Made by a program: the position numbers and the translations under genes. Source: Metabacillus sediminilitoris (GTDB lineage Bacteria; Bacillota; Bacilli; Bacillales; Bacillaceae). Taken from it: DNA of 64,000 nucleotides. The notes beneath the pieces are model-generated. The model did not search any database. It saw nothing but the letters and a program-made list of their open reading frames with translations, and was not told where the DNA came from. How positions within the stretch are numbered: position 1 is the stretch's first letter; every line of letters starts with the position of its first letter. The stretch is from assembly GCF_009720625.1 (NCBI RefSeq), contig NZ_CP046266.1, positions 3,543,501-3,607,500 on the forward strand. Reading direction: 5' to 3'. This document shows positions 48,068-58,629 of the stretch, one piece after another.

Positions 48068-48097
48068 CTAAAAAGAAGCCCGGTTACCCCGGCCTCC
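48068..48097 (-). terminator. Terminator of pnp
   Basis: AGGCCGG / CCGGGCTT stem with a short loop followed by CTTTTTAG on the minus strand. Confidence 0.78.
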
Positions 48098-48101
48098 ACT
48101 A

Positions 48102-50219
48102 TCATCCTTCTTGCTTTTCTGCTTCTTTTTGTTCTTTCAATACTGCTTTTCTTGATAAGTTTACACGGCCCTGTTTATCAATCTCAGTTACTTTCACTAA
48201 AAGTTCATCACCGAGAGAGACAACGTCCTCTACCTTACCAACACGCTCTTCAGCTAATTCAGAAATATGAACCAAACCATCTTTGCCATTAAAAATTTCT
48301 ACAAATGCGCCGAATTTTTCGATACGTTTTACTTTACCAAGATACATTTGACCGACAACCACTTCACGGACAATATCTTCGATAATTTTTTTCGCTTTTT
48401 GATTCATTTCTTCATTAACAGAAGAGATGAAAACTGTACCGTCTTGTTCGATGTCAATCTTAACGCCAGTTTCTTCAATAATTTTATTGATTTGCTTACC
48501 GCTAGGCCCGATAACATCTCTAATCTTATCTGGGTTAATCTTCATTGTTAATATTTTCGGTGCATATTCAGAAAGCTCTTGTTTTGGTGTTGAAATGGTT
48601 GAGAGCATAGATTTTAAGATTTCCATACGTCCTTTTTTAGCTTGCTGTAATGCTTCTTCGAGAATTTCACGAGAAAGTCCCTCAATTTTAATATCCATTT
48701 GTAATGCAGTTACGCCTTTTTCTGTACCTGCAACCTTAAAGTCCATATCACCTAACGCATCTTCCATACCTTGGATATCTGTTAGTACAGAATAATGCTC
48801 TCCAGATTTAACTAGTCCCATAGCAATACCTGCTACAGGCGCCTTAATTGGCACTCCAGCGTCCATCATAGCTAACGTACTGGCACAAATGCTTGCCTGT
48901 GATGTAGATCCATTAGACTCAAGAACTTCTGATACAAGTCGAATTGTATATGGGAAATCTTTTTCAGAAGGAATAATCGGTTCTAATGCTCTTTCACCTA
49001 AAGCACCATGGCCAATTTCACGACGACCAGGTCCTCTCATTGGTCCTGTTTCCCCAACACTAAATTGTGGAAAATTATAATGATGCATAAAACGTTTTGA
49101 TTCCTCAATACCAAGACCATCTAATATTTGAACATCGCCAAGTGCACCTAGTGTACATACACTTAATGCTTGTGTTTGTCCACGTGTAAACAAGCCTGAT
49201 CCATGTGTTCTTGTAAATATTCCAATTTCAGATGAAAGTGGTCTAATTTCATCAATACCACGGCCGTCAGGTCTTACTTTTTCTTCAGTAATAAGGCGAC
49301 GGACTTCTGCCTTTACTAATTTCTGAAGAATTTGTTTAACTTGTTTAATAGTGCCTTCATCAACTTCTTGTTCCTCATATTTAGCGATAACTGCATTTTT
49401 CACTTCCGTAATCGCAGCTTCCCTAGCATGTTTTTCTTGAACTTGAATAGCTTGTAATAAGTCCTTCTCTGCAGATTGACGAATTTCTTGTTCTAATACA
49501 GGATTTAATTCAAATAGTTCAATTTCTATTTTTTCTTTTCCAACAGCTGCAGCGACTTCTTCTTGGAATGCAATTAGACGTTTAATTTCTTCATGGCCAA
49601 ACATAATTGCTTCAAGCATTGTTTCTTCTGGTACTTCATCAGCACCGGCTTCAACCATATTTATAGCATCTTTTGTACCTGCAACAACTAAATGAATATC
49701 GCTTTTTTCAGTTTGTTCAACCGTTGGATTAATAATAAACTGATTATCAATACGTCCAACTGTTACTCCAGCAATTGGCCCCTCAAACGGTATATCAGAA
49801 ACGCAAAGCGCTAATGATGATCCTAGCATAGCGGCCATCTCAGATGAACAATTTTGATCAACACTCATAACAATGCTAATAACTTGTACTTCGTTTCTAA
49901 AGCCGTCAGCGAATAATGGACGAATTGGTCTGTCAATTAATCGACTAGCCAAAATCGCTTTTTCACTCGGACGCCCCTCTCTCTTAATAAAACCACCTGG
50001 TATTTTTCCAACTGCATATAAACGCTCTTCATAATTTACAGTTAACGGGAAGAAATCTAAGGGCTTTGGTTCTTTTGATGCCGTTGCTGTACTTAATACC
50101 GCAGTATCGCCATATCGAATTAGAACTGCGCCATTTGCTTGCTTAGCGAGTTGTCCTATTTCAACAGTAAGATTTCTACCTGCCCATTCAATGGAAAAGG
50201 ATTGTTTATCTTGTCCCAT
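48102..50219 (-). CDS. pnp: Polynucleotide phosphorylase
   Basis: 705-aa phosphorolytic 3'-5' exoribonuclease, trimer, partner of RNase Y and RNase J. Two RNase PH domains (about 10-145 and 315-540, with [20 protein letters not shown] and [16 protein letters not shown]), a KH domain ([20 protein letters not shown]) and an S1 domain ([21 protein letters not shown]) are all present. Length is normal. ATG follows GAGAGGAG. rpsO lies upstream, the classical rpsO-pnp order, though with a terminator between them. Confidence 0.97.
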   Translation of the reverse strand: MGQDKQSFSIEWAGRNLTVEIGQLAKQANGAVLIRYGDTAVLSTATASKEPKPLDFFPLTVNYEERLYAVGKIPGGFIKREGRPSEKAILASRLIDRPIRPLFADGFRNEVQVISIVMSVDQNCSSEMAAMLGSSLALCVSDIPFEGPIAGVTVGRIDNQFIINPTVEQTEKSDIHLVVAGTKDAINMVEAGADEVPEETMLEAIMFGHEEIKRLIAFQEEVAAAVGKEKIEIELFELNPVLEQEIRQSAEKDLLQAIQVQEKHAREAAITEVKNAVIAKYEEQEVDEGTIKQVKQILQKLVKAEVRRLITEEKVRPDGRGIDEIRPLSSEIGIFTRTHGSGLFTRGQTQALSVCTLGALGDVQILDGLGIEESKRFMHHYNFPQFSVGETGPMRGPGRREIGHGALGERALEPIIPSEKDFPYTIRLVSEVLESNGSTSQASICASTLAMMDAGVPIKAPVAGIAMGLVKSGEHYSVLTDIQGMEDALGDMDFKVAGTEKGVTALQMDIKIEGLSREILEEALQQAKKGRMEILKSMLSTISTPKQELSEYAPKILTMKINPDKIRDVIGPSGKQINKIIEETGVKIDIEQDGTVFISSVNEEMNQKAKKIIEDIVREVVVGQMYLGKVKRIEKFGAFVEIFNGKDGLVHISELAEERVGKVEDVVSLGDELLVKVTEIDKQGRVNLSRKAVLKEQKEAEKQEG

Positions 50220-50375
50220 ATATGTAAAACTCCTCTCTTATATAGTTAAGTATGTATTAGTATGTTCCATTTCATTTCAACATATCAATGTTGTTATTGT
50301 ATGTAAATAGGATTAGAAAAAAACTATTAAGATACTTACAAAATTTGCTTATTTTATAACTATATTTAATTACAC

Positions 50376-50404
50376 TAAAAAAGCGGGAAAAATCCCGCTT
50401 TTCT
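50376..50404 (-). terminator. Terminator of rpsO
   Basis: AAAAGCGGGA / (T)CCCGCTTTT stem with a five-base loop, followed by TTAGTG on the minus strand. Confidence 0.83.
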
Positions 50405-50410
50405 TAGTAA

Positions 50411-50713
<303 letters not shown>

Positions 50714-50804
50714 TTACCGAGCAAACGTTGGTGAATCGAATTGCCAAGCAATGGTTTTAAGTTACAACAATTAGAATACTATCTTTTGAAAGATTATGCA
50801 AGTA

Positions 50805-51752
50805 TTAAACCGTTTTTTGTCCAAAAAATTGTATTGCAGCTGCTTTATCCTTTGCAATTTGTTGAATAAGCTCATCAACATTATTGAACTTTTGCTCACT
50901 TCTTATACGTTTATACCATGAAACTGTGACATTTTCATCGTAAATTTCTTGGTTAAAATCAAAAATATGTACCTCAATACTTGGTTTTAATGATTTTTCT
51001 TTATTAAAAGTAGGTTTGAATCCGATGTTACAAACACCCTCAAATTCTTTACCATGTACATTTAATGAAACAGCATATACACCTGTAGGAGGTACTAGTA
51101 GATCGTCGTCAACTCCAATATTTGCTGTTGGAAAACCAATTGTTCGACCTCTTTTATCACCATGTATAACGGTTCCTGATACCGAATAAGGTCTTCCTAA
51201 TAAAGTACTTGCATAAGTTACATCTCCACTCCGTATAACATCACGAATTAATGTAGAGCTTATTTTACGATCATGGTCTGTTTGTTTTTCGACAGTCGTT
51301 TGTGAAAATTGGTTTCTTGAATGGAATGACAAAGTTTCCATCGTCCCCTTTCCTAGATGTCCATATGTAAAATCAAAGCCTGCAACTACATGCTTAACAT
51401 TCATATTTATAATATACTCATCAACAAATTGCTGAGGCGTTAATGACGCAAAGTCTTTTGTAAATTCTACAATAAACAAAATATCCACATTTAATTTCTC
51501 AATCAAACGGATTTTCTCTTCAAGTGGTGTAAGATAATCAATTTCTTTTTGATTACGAAGAACTACAAGTGGATGCGGGTCAAACGTCATTACTGCGCTT
51601 TTAAGCATTAGTTTATCGGCTATCTCTATTGCTTTATTAATGACTTTTTGATGTCCTTTATGAATCCCATCAAAATAACCGAGTGCTAATACTATTTCAT
51701 CGAAATCTTGTTTACTAAAATGATGGGGATGTGTCAGTTTAATCAGTTTCAC
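50805..51752 (-). CDS. ribF: Bifunctional riboflavin kinase / FAD synthetase
   Basis: 315-aa enzyme making FMN and FAD. The N-terminal adenylyltransferase has ALGYFDGIHKGHQKVI and AVMTFDPHP; IISSTLIRDVI-like ISSTLIRDVIRSG closes it. The C-terminal kinase has GDKRGRTIGFPTAN and GVYAVSLNVHG. GTG at 51752 behind AAGGTGA gives MKLIKLTHPHH, matching B. subtilis RibC; a GTG at 51764 is too close to the site. It follows truB by 33 bases. Confidence 0.94.
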   Translation of the reverse strand: MKLIKLTHPHHFSKQDFDEIVLALGYFDGIHKGHQKVINKAIEIADKLMLKSAVMTFDPHPLVVLRNQKEIDYLTPLEEKIRLIEKLNVDILFIVEFTKDFASLTPQQFVDEYIINMNVKHVVAGFDFTYGHLGKGTMETLSFHSRNQFSQTTVEKQTDHDRKISSTLIRDVIRSGDVTYASTLLGRPYSVSGTVIHGDKRGRTIGFPTANIGVDDDLLVPPTGVYAVSLNVHGKEFEGVCNIGFKPTFNKEKSLKPSIEVHIFDFNQEIYDENVTVSWYKRIRSEQKFNNVDELIQQIAKDKAAAIQFFGQKTV

Positions 51753-51785
51753 AGTCAACTTCACCTTTTTCTCACTAAAAACTTC

Positions 51786-52706
51786 TTAAGATTCATTCAT
51801 TAATACCTTTGTAGGCTTCATGAGATGATGCTTTGTAGGGTGCTTTGCATAAATAGCTAGACATTGTCTATTTTCACCGTAAACGGCAATAGGAGAACCA
51901 ACATTTAGGTCTTGGAAATTCAATGGCAACTCTAGTACAGCTCCATTTTTCACTTTCTCTTTTAGCGTATCATGGATAATAAGTTTCGGCAAATCTTTTA
52001 ACGCTTCACCAATTGATAGTAAAGATTTCTGAAAATTCCCACTTTCTATGGCCTCTTCAACCTCTTCAAATGTAAGACAATCCTTTAGATCAAAATCTCC
52101 AGATTTTGTACGAATAAGATGTGACATATGTGCAGGATAGCCCAGTCTTTCACCAATCATGACTGCTAATGTTCGAACATACGTCCCCTTCGAGCATGTG
52201 ACTCGAAAACGAAATTTTGTAAGATTGTTTTTGTTTATAATATCACTTAGTAAAATTAATTCACTAATTGTAATGATTCTAGAAGGTCTTTCTACTTCTA
52301 TCCCTGCTCTTGCATATTCATATAGCTTCTTTCCCCTTACTTTTACAGCTGAGTACATTGGTGGAATTTGTTCTATCTCCCCAATCATTGAATGGAGTAC
52401 TTCTTGGATTTCAGCTTTCGTTATCGCAGGATTGACGCTTTTTCTGCTTATTTCTTCACCAGATGAATCCTCTGTTGTTGTAGAATAACCAATTGTAATT
52501 TCTGCTTCATATGTTTTTGAAGAAGCCGTCAAATATTCCACAATCTTTGTTGCTCTTCCAAGACAAATTGGCAATACACCAGTCACGTCAGGATCAAGAG
52601 TACCTGTATGACCGACTTTTTTTGTTTTAGCGAGCTTCCGCATTTTTGCCACACAGTCATGGGACGTCATTCCAGCTGGCTTATTTAATAAAAGCACACC
52701 TTCCAT
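51786..52706 (-). CDS. truB: tRNA pseudouridine(55) synthase TruB
   Basis: 306-aa enzyme forming pseudouridine 55 in the T loop of tRNA. The catalytic Asp is in GHTGTLDPDVTGVLPICLG; KPAGMTSHDCVAKMR and KGTYVRTLAVMIGERLG are also typical. ATG follows AGGAGAG. A hairpin separates it from rbfA, yet the order rbfA-truB-ribF is the usual one. Confidence 0.95.
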   Translation of the reverse strand: MEGVLLLNKPAGMTSHDCVAKMRKLAKTKKVGHTGTLDPDVTGVLPICLGRATKIVEYLTASSKTYEAEITIGYSTTTEDSSGEEISRKSVNPAITKAEIQEVLHSMIGEIEQIPPMYSAVKVRGKKLYEYARAGIEVERPSRIITISELILLSDIINKNNLTKFRFRVTCSKGTYVRTLAVMIGERLGYPAHMSHLIRTKSGDFDLKDCLTFEEVEEAIESGNFQKSLLSIGEALKDLPKLIIHDTLKEKVKNGAVLELPLNFQDLNVGSPIAVYGENRQCLAIYAKHPTKHHLMKPTKVLMNES

Positions 52707-52782
52707 TTTACACTCTCCTTAAACACCATGTTTTGCTGTATAGTTTGCAACAATTGTATGTTTTTCTTGCAAGCTTACATAA

Positions 52783-52817
52783 TGAAAGGGATAGACGAAG
52801 GTGTCTATCCCTTTAAA
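52783..52817 (-). terminator. Hairpin between rbfA and truB
   Basis: AAAGGGATAGAC / GTCTATCCCTTT stem with a six-base loop. On the minus strand only TTT follows, so it is a partial terminator at best. Confidence 0.6.
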
Positions 52818-52822
52818 AGGAG

Positions 52823-53179
52823 TTATTCCTCCTCTTTATTTTGAACATTTAATTCATGAATAAGTGTTTCAATTCGATTTCCATAATCAATTGATTCATC
52901 AAATTCGAATTGAATTTCAGGCGTTTTTCTTAAGCGGATACGTTGACCGATTTCGGAACGTATAAATCCCTTTGCCTTTGCTAAACCTTTAAGCGTGTTT
53001 TGTCTTTGTTCTTCATCACCTAAAACAGAGATAAACACTTTTGCAATTTGCAAATCACCTGATACACTTACATCTGTCACGGTAACAAAGCCGATACGAG
53101 GGTCTTTAATTTTTCGACCAATTATATCTCCAAGCTCTTTCTTCATTTGTTCACCGACACGGTTTGCTCTTAAGCTCAT
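52823..53179 (-). CDS. rbfA: Ribosome-binding factor A
   Basis: 118-aa KH-fold protein for 30S maturation. [40 protein letters not shown] and [20 protein letters not shown] match the family. ATG follows AGAGGTGATG. Cotranscribed with ylxP and infB upstream (15-base gap). Confidence 0.96.
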   Translation of the reverse strand: MSLRANRVGEQMKKELGDIIGRKIKDPRIGFVTVTDVSVSGDLQIAKVFISVLGDEEQRQNTLKGLAKAKGFIRSEIGQRIRLRKTPEIQFEFDESIDYGNRIETLIHELNVQNKEEE

Positions 53180-53194
53180 GTCATCACCTCTTCA

Positions 53195-53473
53195 TTAAAA
53201 CCATTCAAACGATGTCACTGTTCGTTCAATCTCTGGAAATGAATCAATAAACTGCAAAACATTTTGCAATTCTTTTTCTGTTTGAACTTTCGAGGAAGTA
53301 ATGGCAACTATACCTAATTTTGTACGTTGCCATGTATCCTGAAAATCAATTTCTGAGATTGAAACATTGAATTTTTGTTTAATTCTTGTCTGAACACGTT
53401 GTAAAACGGCTCTTTTTTCTTTTAATGACTGTGAATCATAGATAAAGCATTCACAATCAACATATCCAATCAT
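53195..53473 (-). CDS. ylxP: DUF503 family protein YlxP
   Basis: 92-aa protein [27 protein letters not shown] with [20 protein letters not shown], typical of DUF503. Role unknown; it always lies between infB and rbfA in Bacillus. Start overlaps the infB stop by 4 bases. Confidence 0.92.
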   Translation of the reverse strand: MIGYVDCECFIYDSQSLKEKRAVLQRVQTRIKQKFNVSISEIDFQDTWQRTKLGIVAITSSKVQTEKELQNVLQFIDSFPEIERTVTSFEWF

Positions 53474-55677
53474 TTACGCTCAATTTCCTCCATCACATAT
53501 GCTTCAATAATGTCGCCTTCTTTAACATCATTGTAGTTTTTAATCGTGATTCCACATTCGTAGTTTCGAGCAACTTCTTTTACATCATCCTTGAAGCGTT
53601 TTAACGTATCAATTTCACCTTCAAATATGACGATACCATCACGAATTAATCTAATACCACTATCACGCGTAATCTTTCCTTCTGTTACATAAGCACCTGC
53701 AATTGTACCGATTTTTGATACTTTAAAAGTTGTACGTACTTCGACTTGACCAATTACTTTTTCTTCGAATTCAGGGTCAAGCATACCTTTCATTGCAGAT
53801 TCAATCTCTTCAATTACTTTATAGATAATACGGTGTAATCGAATATCAACTTCTTCTACATCAGCGGTTTTCTTAGCACCGTTATCAGGTCTAACATTGA
53901 ATCCAATTACGATTGCATTAGAAGCTGCTGCAAGAATGATATCTGATTCAGTAATCGCGCCTACTCCTGTATGGATAATCTTGACACGAACACCTTCAAC
54001 ATCAATTTTCTGTAATGCTGCTGCTAAAGCTTCTACAGAACCTTGTACATCAGCTTTTACAATTAAATTAATATCTTTAATTTCACCTTGCTTAATTTGC
54101 TCAAATAAGTCCTCTAAACTTAGTTTAGAACCTTCACTACGTTGTGCATCAAGTTGCTTTTGAGCTCTTGCTTCCCCAACTTGACGTGCTTGTTTCTCAT
54201 CTTCAAATACCATAAATTGATCTCCGGCTAACGGAACGTCATTAAGGCCTGTTACTTCAACAGGAGTAGATGGACCTGCTTCTTTTACACGGCGCCCAAT
54301 ATCATTAACCATAGCACGTACACGACCAAAAGTATTACCTACAACAATTGGATCACCAACACGTAATGTACCATTTTGAACTAAAAGGGTAGCAACAGAA
54401 CCTCGACCTTTGTCCAACTGTGCTTCTATAACAGTACCAGTTGCACGTCTGTTTGGATTCGCTTTTAGTTCTTCTACTTCTGTCACAAGGATAATCATTT
54501 CAAGTAGCTCATCTAGTCCTTGGCCTGTTAATGCAGAAACAGGTACAAAGATAGTATCCCCACCCCAAGCCTCAGGTACTAGACCATGTTCTGTTAATTC
54601 TTGCATAACACGGTCAGGGTTTGCAGTTGGTTTGTCAATTTTGTTAACAGCAACAATAATTGGTACCTCGGCAGCTTTTGCATGATTTATCGCTTCAATT
54701 GTTTGAGGCATAACACCGTCGTCTGCCGCAACAACTAAAATTGTAATATCAGTTACTTGAGCACCACGAGCACGCATTGTCGTAAAAGCGGCATGTCCAG
54801 GAGTATCCAAGAATGTGATTTTTTGATCGTTAGCGACAATTTGATAAGCTCCAATATGCTGCGTAATACCTCCAGCTTCACCTTCTGTTACTTTCGTATG
54901 ACGAATAGAATCAAGGAGTGTTGTTTTACCATGGTCAACGTGTCCCATGATCGTTACAACAGCAGGACGAATTTTAAGATCTTCTTCACGGTCTATTTCT
55001 TCATATTTCTCGAACTCTGTCTTTTCAAAGACAATTTCTTCTTCTACTTCAACACCATATTCGCCAGCAATTAATTCAATTGAATCTTTATCAAGTTCTT
55101 GATTAATTGTCGCCATTGTACCTAATAGAAGAAGTTTTTTAATGATTTCAGATGGCTCTTTTCCAAGCTTGGAAGCTAATTCACCTACTGATAAGCTATC
55201 TGTAAACGTAATTTTGCTTGGTAATTCCTTTTTAGGCTTAGGTTGTGCAGGCTGTTGACCAGAAAACCCCTTATTTTTCTTATTGTTATTATTGTTATTA
55301 TTTTTCTTCCCTTTATTTTGGTTAAAAGGTTTATTATTTGCTTGGTTTGGCTTTTTATTATTTGAATGAGATGGAGCTTGCTTCATAGGTTTATTATTTG
55401 CAGGTTTTTCCCCACTGCTTACTTTTACATTTTCTGAATGATTATTACTTGTTTTAGAATTATTAGTCACGTTTTTCCCCGGTTTCATAGTTGATTCGTT
55501 ACTTTTATTTGTATTGTTTGAAGCTTTAAATTTTTGATCAAGCTTGACAATGACATTGTCCTCGATCGTGGACATATGATTACTAACTTCAACATTCATT
55601 TCTTGTAACGTAGAAATAATGTCTTTACTTGATACATTCGTTTGTTTTGCATATTCATATACTCGCATTTTTGTCAT
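53470..55677 (-). CDS. infB: Translation initiation factor IF-2
   Basis: 735-aa GTPase that places initiator tRNA on the 30S subunit. N-terminal IF2_N motif ([20 protein letters not shown]), then a 95-residue low-complexity Asn/Lys-rich linker (about 53-148) with seven Asn in a row. A second IF2_N segment follows, then the G domain: GHVDHGKT at 245-252, [18 protein letters not shown]. Domains II-IV complete it ([19 protein letters not shown]). ATG follows GGGGGTGA. The linker is unusually Asn-rich. Confidence 0.97.
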   Translation of the reverse strand: MTKMRVYEYAKQTNVSSKDIISTLQEMNVEVSNHMSTIEDNVIVKLDQKFKASNNTNKSNESTMKPGKNVTNNSKTSNNHSENVKVSSGEKPANNKPMKQAPSHSNNKKPNQANNKPFNQNKGKKNNNNNNNKKNKGFSGQQPAQPKPKKELPSKITFTDSLSVGELASKLGKEPSEIIKKLLLLGTMATINQELDKDSIELIAGEYGVEVEEEIVFEKTEFEKYEEIDREEDLKIRPAVVTIMGHVDHGKTTLLDSIRHTKVTEGEAGGITQHIGAYQIVANDQKITFLDTPGHAAFTTMRARGAQVTDITILVVAADDGVMPQTIEAINHAKAAEVPIIVAVNKIDKPTANPDRVMQELTEHGLVPEAWGGDTIFVPVSALTGQGLDELLEMIILVTEVEELKANPNRRATGTVIEAQLDKGRGSVATLLVQNGTLRVGDPIVVGNTFGRVRAMVNDIGRRVKEAGPSTPVEVTGLNDVPLAGDQFMVFEDEKQARQVGEARAQKQLDAQRSEGSKLSLEDLFEQIKQGEIKDINLIVKADVQGSVEALAAALQKIDVEGVRVKIIHTGVGAITESDIILAAASNAIVIGFNVRPDNGAKKTADVEEVDIRLHRIIYKVIEEIESAMKGMLDPEFEEKVIGQVEVRTTFKVSKIGTIAGAYVTEGKITRDSGIRLIRDGIVIFEGEIDTLKRFKDDVKEVARNYECGITIKNYNDVKEGDIIEAYVMEEIERK

Positions 55678-55696
55678 ACGTTCACCCCCAAGAATA

Positions 55697-55999
55697 TTAA
55701 TCGAGCAAGGTTTTTAACTTTGCAGCAAAGCCTGCATCATTTATCGCTACAACGACTCTCGCGTCTTTACCAATTGCCTGACCTAACTGGTAGCGATCTT
55801 CAACCATTTTAAAGGGGACCTGATAAAACTTACATTTATCTGTAACCTTCTTCATTGTATTTGCTGATGCATCTTGAGAAAGAAGAACAAGTTTTGCACG
55901 TTGTTGCCTAACTTCTTTAACAACAAGTTCCTCCCCAGAAATGACTTTTCGTGCTCGATTTGCCAGGCCCAATAAGGACGTCCATTGCTGCTGTTTCAT
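55697..55999 (-). CDS. ylxQ: L7Ae-family RNA-binding protein YlxQ
   Basis: 100-aa kink-turn-type RNA-binding protein: [37 protein letters not shown] and [17 protein letters not shown]. Related to ribosomal L7Ae/YbxF. Its ribosome site (AAGGAG) is further away than usual, near the end of ylxR. Sits between ylxR and infB in the nusA operon. Confidence 0.94.
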   Translation of the reverse strand: MKQQQWTSLLGLANRARKVISGEELVVKEVRQQRAKLVLLSQDASANTMKKVTDKCKFYQVPFKMVEDRYQLGQAIGKDARVVVAINDAGFAAKLKTLLD

Positions 56000-56004
56000 G
56001 TGAA

Positions 56005-56277
56005 TTATTTTTTCTCCTTCTCAGCCAATTCAAGCAATTCGTCATAAACCGACTCTTCAATAGTTGCTTTTAAATGATTAGCAAGGATATTTTTCTTTTT
56101 AGCTTGAAGAATACAATCTTTATCAAGCGTAATATAAGCACCGCGTCCATTTTTTTTGCCGGTTAGGTCGACAGAAACATCGCCTTCCTTTGATCGGACA
56201 ACGCGGACAAGTTCTTTTTTCGCTTTCATTTCTCCTGTTGCAACACATTTACGTAAAGGAATTTTGCGATTGTTCAT
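56005..56277 (-). CDS. rnpM: RNase P modulator RnpM (YlxR)
   Basis: 90-aa basic protein: [39 protein letters not shown] and CILQAKKKN, typical of the YlxR family. It binds the RNA of RNase P and modulates the enzyme. ATG follows AGAGGTGA, 13 bases after nusA. Confidence 0.93.
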   Translation of the reverse strand: MNNRKIPLRKCVATGEMKAKKELVRVVRSKEGDVSVDLTGKKNGRGAYITLDKDCILQAKKKNILANHLKATIEESVYDELLELAEKEKK

Positions 56278-56290
56278 GTGATTTCACCTC

Positions 56291-57421
56291 TTATTCACTA
56301 AGCTCAGTCTCATGCAAACTCGTTAAAAGTGGTTCATCATCAACATCATCTTCAGTTTTAGATGATTGAACTGGGTAAATTCCTGCTTTTTCAGCGTCTG
56401 TTTCACTTTTAATATCAATTTTCCAGCCTGTGAGTTTAGCAGCTAATCGTGCATTTTGCCCTCTTTTTCCTATTGCTAATGATAATTGATAGTCAGGTAC
56501 GATGACTGTTGTTGCTTTATCAGCTTCATTGACAAGAACTTCAACTACTTTAGATGGGCTTAATGCATTTGCAACAAATTCAATCGGATCAGCGGACCAT
56601 CGAACAATATCAATTTTTTCACCTTTAAGTTCATTAACAATTGCTTGTACACGCTGACCTTTTGGCCCAACACATGAACCAACTGGATCCACCTCAGGAT
56701 TATCGGAATGGACAGATATTTTTGAACGATCTCCAGCTTCTCGTGATACCGATTTAATTTCAACTGTACCATCATAGATTTCTGGAACTTCAATCTCAAA
56801 TAATCTTTTTAATAATCCAGGGTGTGTTCTTGAAACAAAAATTTGTGGACCCTTAGTTGTTTTTTCAACTTTGGTAATAAAAACTTTAATTCTGTCATGC
56901 GGTTTATAAGTTTCGTTGGGCATTTGTTCACTAACAGGTAAAAGAGCTTCAATTTTACCTAAACTTACATATATGAATTTTGAATCGATACGCTGAACAA
57001 TACCTGTCATTATATCTTCTTCTCGATCAATAAATTCAGTATAAATAACACCGCGTTCAGCTTCTCTGACACGTTGTGTCACAACTTGTTTAGCTGTTTG
57101 TGCAGCTATACGACCAAAGTCTTTAGGCGTTACTTCCATTTCAATTACATCGTTAAGAACGTAATTTGGATTAATTTGACGAGCTTCACCAATTGAGATT
57201 TCCAGACGAGAATCATATACCTCATCAACAACATCTTTTCTTGCAAAAACTTTCATTGTACCTGTTTCACGGTTTAAATCCACACGTACATTTTGCGCTT
57301 GATTAAAGTTACGTTTGTAAGCAGAAATTAAAGCAGCTTCAATTGCTTCAATAATAATTTCTTTGCTGATGCCTTTTTCCTTTTCTAATATCGTTAAGGC
57401 ATCTAATAGTTCACTACTCAT
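56291..57421 (-). CDS. nusA: Transcription termination/antitermination protein NusA
   Basis: 376-aa RNA polymerase factor for pausing and termination. N-terminal domain, S1 domain ([20 protein letters not shown]), KH1 ([20 protein letters not shown]) and KH2 ([19 protein letters not shown]) are all visible. It lacks the C-terminal acidic repeats of enteric NusA, as usual in Firmicutes. ATG follows AAGGGGGAAG. Confidence 0.97.
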   Translation of the reverse strand: MSSELLDALTILEKEKGISKEIIIEAIEAALISAYKRNFNQAQNVRVDLNRETGTMKVFARKDVVDEVYDSRLEISIGEARQINPNYVLNDVIEMEVTPKDFGRIAAQTAKQVVTQRVREAERGVIYTEFIDREEDIMTGIVQRIDSKFIYVSLGKIEALLPVSEQMPNETYKPHDRIKVFITKVEKTTKGPQIFVSRTHPGLLKRLFEIEVPEIYDGTVEIKSVSREAGDRSKISVHSDNPEVDPVGSCVGPKGQRVQAIVNELKGEKIDIVRWSADPIEFVANALSPSKVVEVLVNEADKATTVIVPDYQLSLAIGKRGQNARLAAKLTGWKIDIKSETDAEKAGIYPVQSSKTEDDVDDEPLLTSLHETELSE

Positions 57422-57586
57422 TTTAACGGCTTCCCCCTTAAAAAATAAGCTAAATGCATTATCTGTTATGATATTTCCATTTTCTTTTTTAATTTTTGTG
57501 AAATAAGCATTGTCAAAAGAAAACGAAAAATGGAATAGGATTTGCAGTATTCTAGCAAATCCCTCGGAGATCTCAATAAACTAATG

Positions 57587-58060
57587 CTAATTGAATGTGA
57601 CGGCTAATCGAGCTTTCGCCACTTTATCATAAGGGATTTCAACCTGTTTTTTTCTTGTCTTAATTGTTACAGTAACTGTAACCGTTTGACCGTCAAAATC
57701 AGTTAACACACCTTCGAATAACTTTTCTCCATTTATAGGCTCATAAGTTTTTATATGGACCTGTTTACCAATTGCCCTCTTTAAATCTTCTTCTTTTTTT
57801 AATGGTCTCTCTGCACCTGGAGATGACACTTCTAAGAAGTAATTATGTTGAATGGGATCTAATTCATCAAGCTTTTCGCTTAATTTCTCACTTACTACAC
57901 CACATTCTTCAATATCAATGCCTGTTTCTGAATCAATAAATAATCGAAGAAACCAATTAGAACCTTCTTTTACATATTCAATATCAACCAATTCTAATTT
58001 CATATCATCTAAGATTGGTGTTACTAATTGTTCAACGATGTCCGTTACCTTTTTGCTCAT
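57587..58060 (-). CDS. rimP: Ribosome maturation factor RimP (YlxS)
   Basis: 157-aa 30S assembly factor. [20 protein letters not shown] with [37 protein letters not shown] and [15 protein letters not shown] are diagnostic. ATG follows AGGAGGAAG. First gene of the nusA-infB operon; its promoter must lie in the repeat-rich region between it and polC. Confidence 0.95.
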   Translation of the reverse strand: MSKKVTDIVEQLVTPILDDMKLELVDIEYVKEGSNWFLRLFIDSETGIDIEECGVVSEKLSEKLDELDPIQHNYFLEVSSPGAERPLKKEEDLKRAIGKQVHIKTYEPINGEKLFEGVLTDFDGQTVTVTVTIKTRKKQVEIPYDKVAKARLAVTFN

Positions 58061-58078
58061 TGTCTTCCTCCTTACTCA

Positions 58079-58169
58079 GAAAAGCGCAAGCACCTTAATC
58101 AGTCACAGGCAAATTCACACCATATGAAATCCTTCGTTTGACCTAAATGGACAGGCGCTGGAACTAGAC
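58079..58169. repeat. Bacillaceae GCGC-type intergenic repeat, copy 2
   Basis: AGAAAAGCGCAAGCACCTTA at the left end and GGCGCTGGAACTAGAC at the right end. The middle part differs from the other copies. A further fragment, CAAGAAATGCGCAAGCGCTG, lies at 58205-58225. Confidence 0.7.
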
Positions 58170-58251
58170 ATAAAAACAAAGTAAAAACTAAACTTTTGTT
58201 TTTTCAAGAAATGCGCAAGCGCTGGAACAGCATTTTGGCACCTTTAATTGC

Positions 58252-58277
58252 TGAAAAACCCTGCCTTTTGAGCAGGG
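58252..58277 (-). terminator. Terminator behind polC (distal)
   Basis: CCCTGC / GCAGGG stem with a seven-base loop followed by TTTTTC on the minus strand. Confidence 0.78.
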
Positions 58278-58323
58278 AATGGTATGTATTATACTATCCG
58301 TGTGACGAGGACGATAACAATAC

Positions 58324-58350
58324 GAAAGAGTGGGTTTCCCCACTCTTTTC
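58324..58350 (-). terminator. Terminator behind polC (proximal)
   Basis: AAAGAGTGGG / CCCACTCTTT stem with loop of four bases; a T-run is present on the plus strand and a weaker one on the minus strand. Confidence 0.72.
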
Positions 58351-58411
58351 CTCTGCTTATCGTTAGCATTTCCATTAAAAGCATAACATAACCGGAATTT
58401 TATTGCAAATT

Positions 58412-58529
58412 ATTAGCGGAAGCGCCTTGAATAGGTCGGCAAGCATAAGACGCATTTGAATAGAAAATGTTCTTTACCTTCAATTCAAATGTGGATTATG
58501 ACTCAAGGAACTAGGCGCTGGAGCTAGAC
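58412..58529. repeat. Bacillaceae GCGC-type intergenic repeat, copy 3 (best preserved)
   Basis: TTAGCGGAAGCGCCTTGAAT, GGCAAGCATAAGACGCATTT, GGATTATGACTCAAGGAACT and AGGCGCTGGAGCTAGAC in order; ends pair (GCGCCT with AGGCGC; CTTGA with TCAAG). This is the complete form of the element. Confidence 0.75.
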
Positions 58530-58544
58530 ATTAAGACATATTAA

Positions 58545-58627
58545 AGGTCTGGCGCCAGTCAAGACCGGGGTAAGACCCCAAATTTGTTATCTTGAAAAAT
58601 TTATATATACTCCGGGGATCAGACCTC
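58545..58627. repeat. GGTCTGACC-type palindrome at the polC 3' end
   Basis: Ends AAAGGTCTGGCGCC and GGGGATCAGACCT pair, with a further internal hairpin GACCGGGG / CCCC (GACCGGGGTAAGACCCC). It touches the polC stop codon at 58630. Confidence 0.55.
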
Positions 58628-58629
58628 GT

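Noticed and set aside
57422..57586. Gap between rimP and nusA as a possible RNA gene
   Set aside because: Only 165 bases, no stable hairpin or promoter with terminator; probably a plain spacer in the operon.
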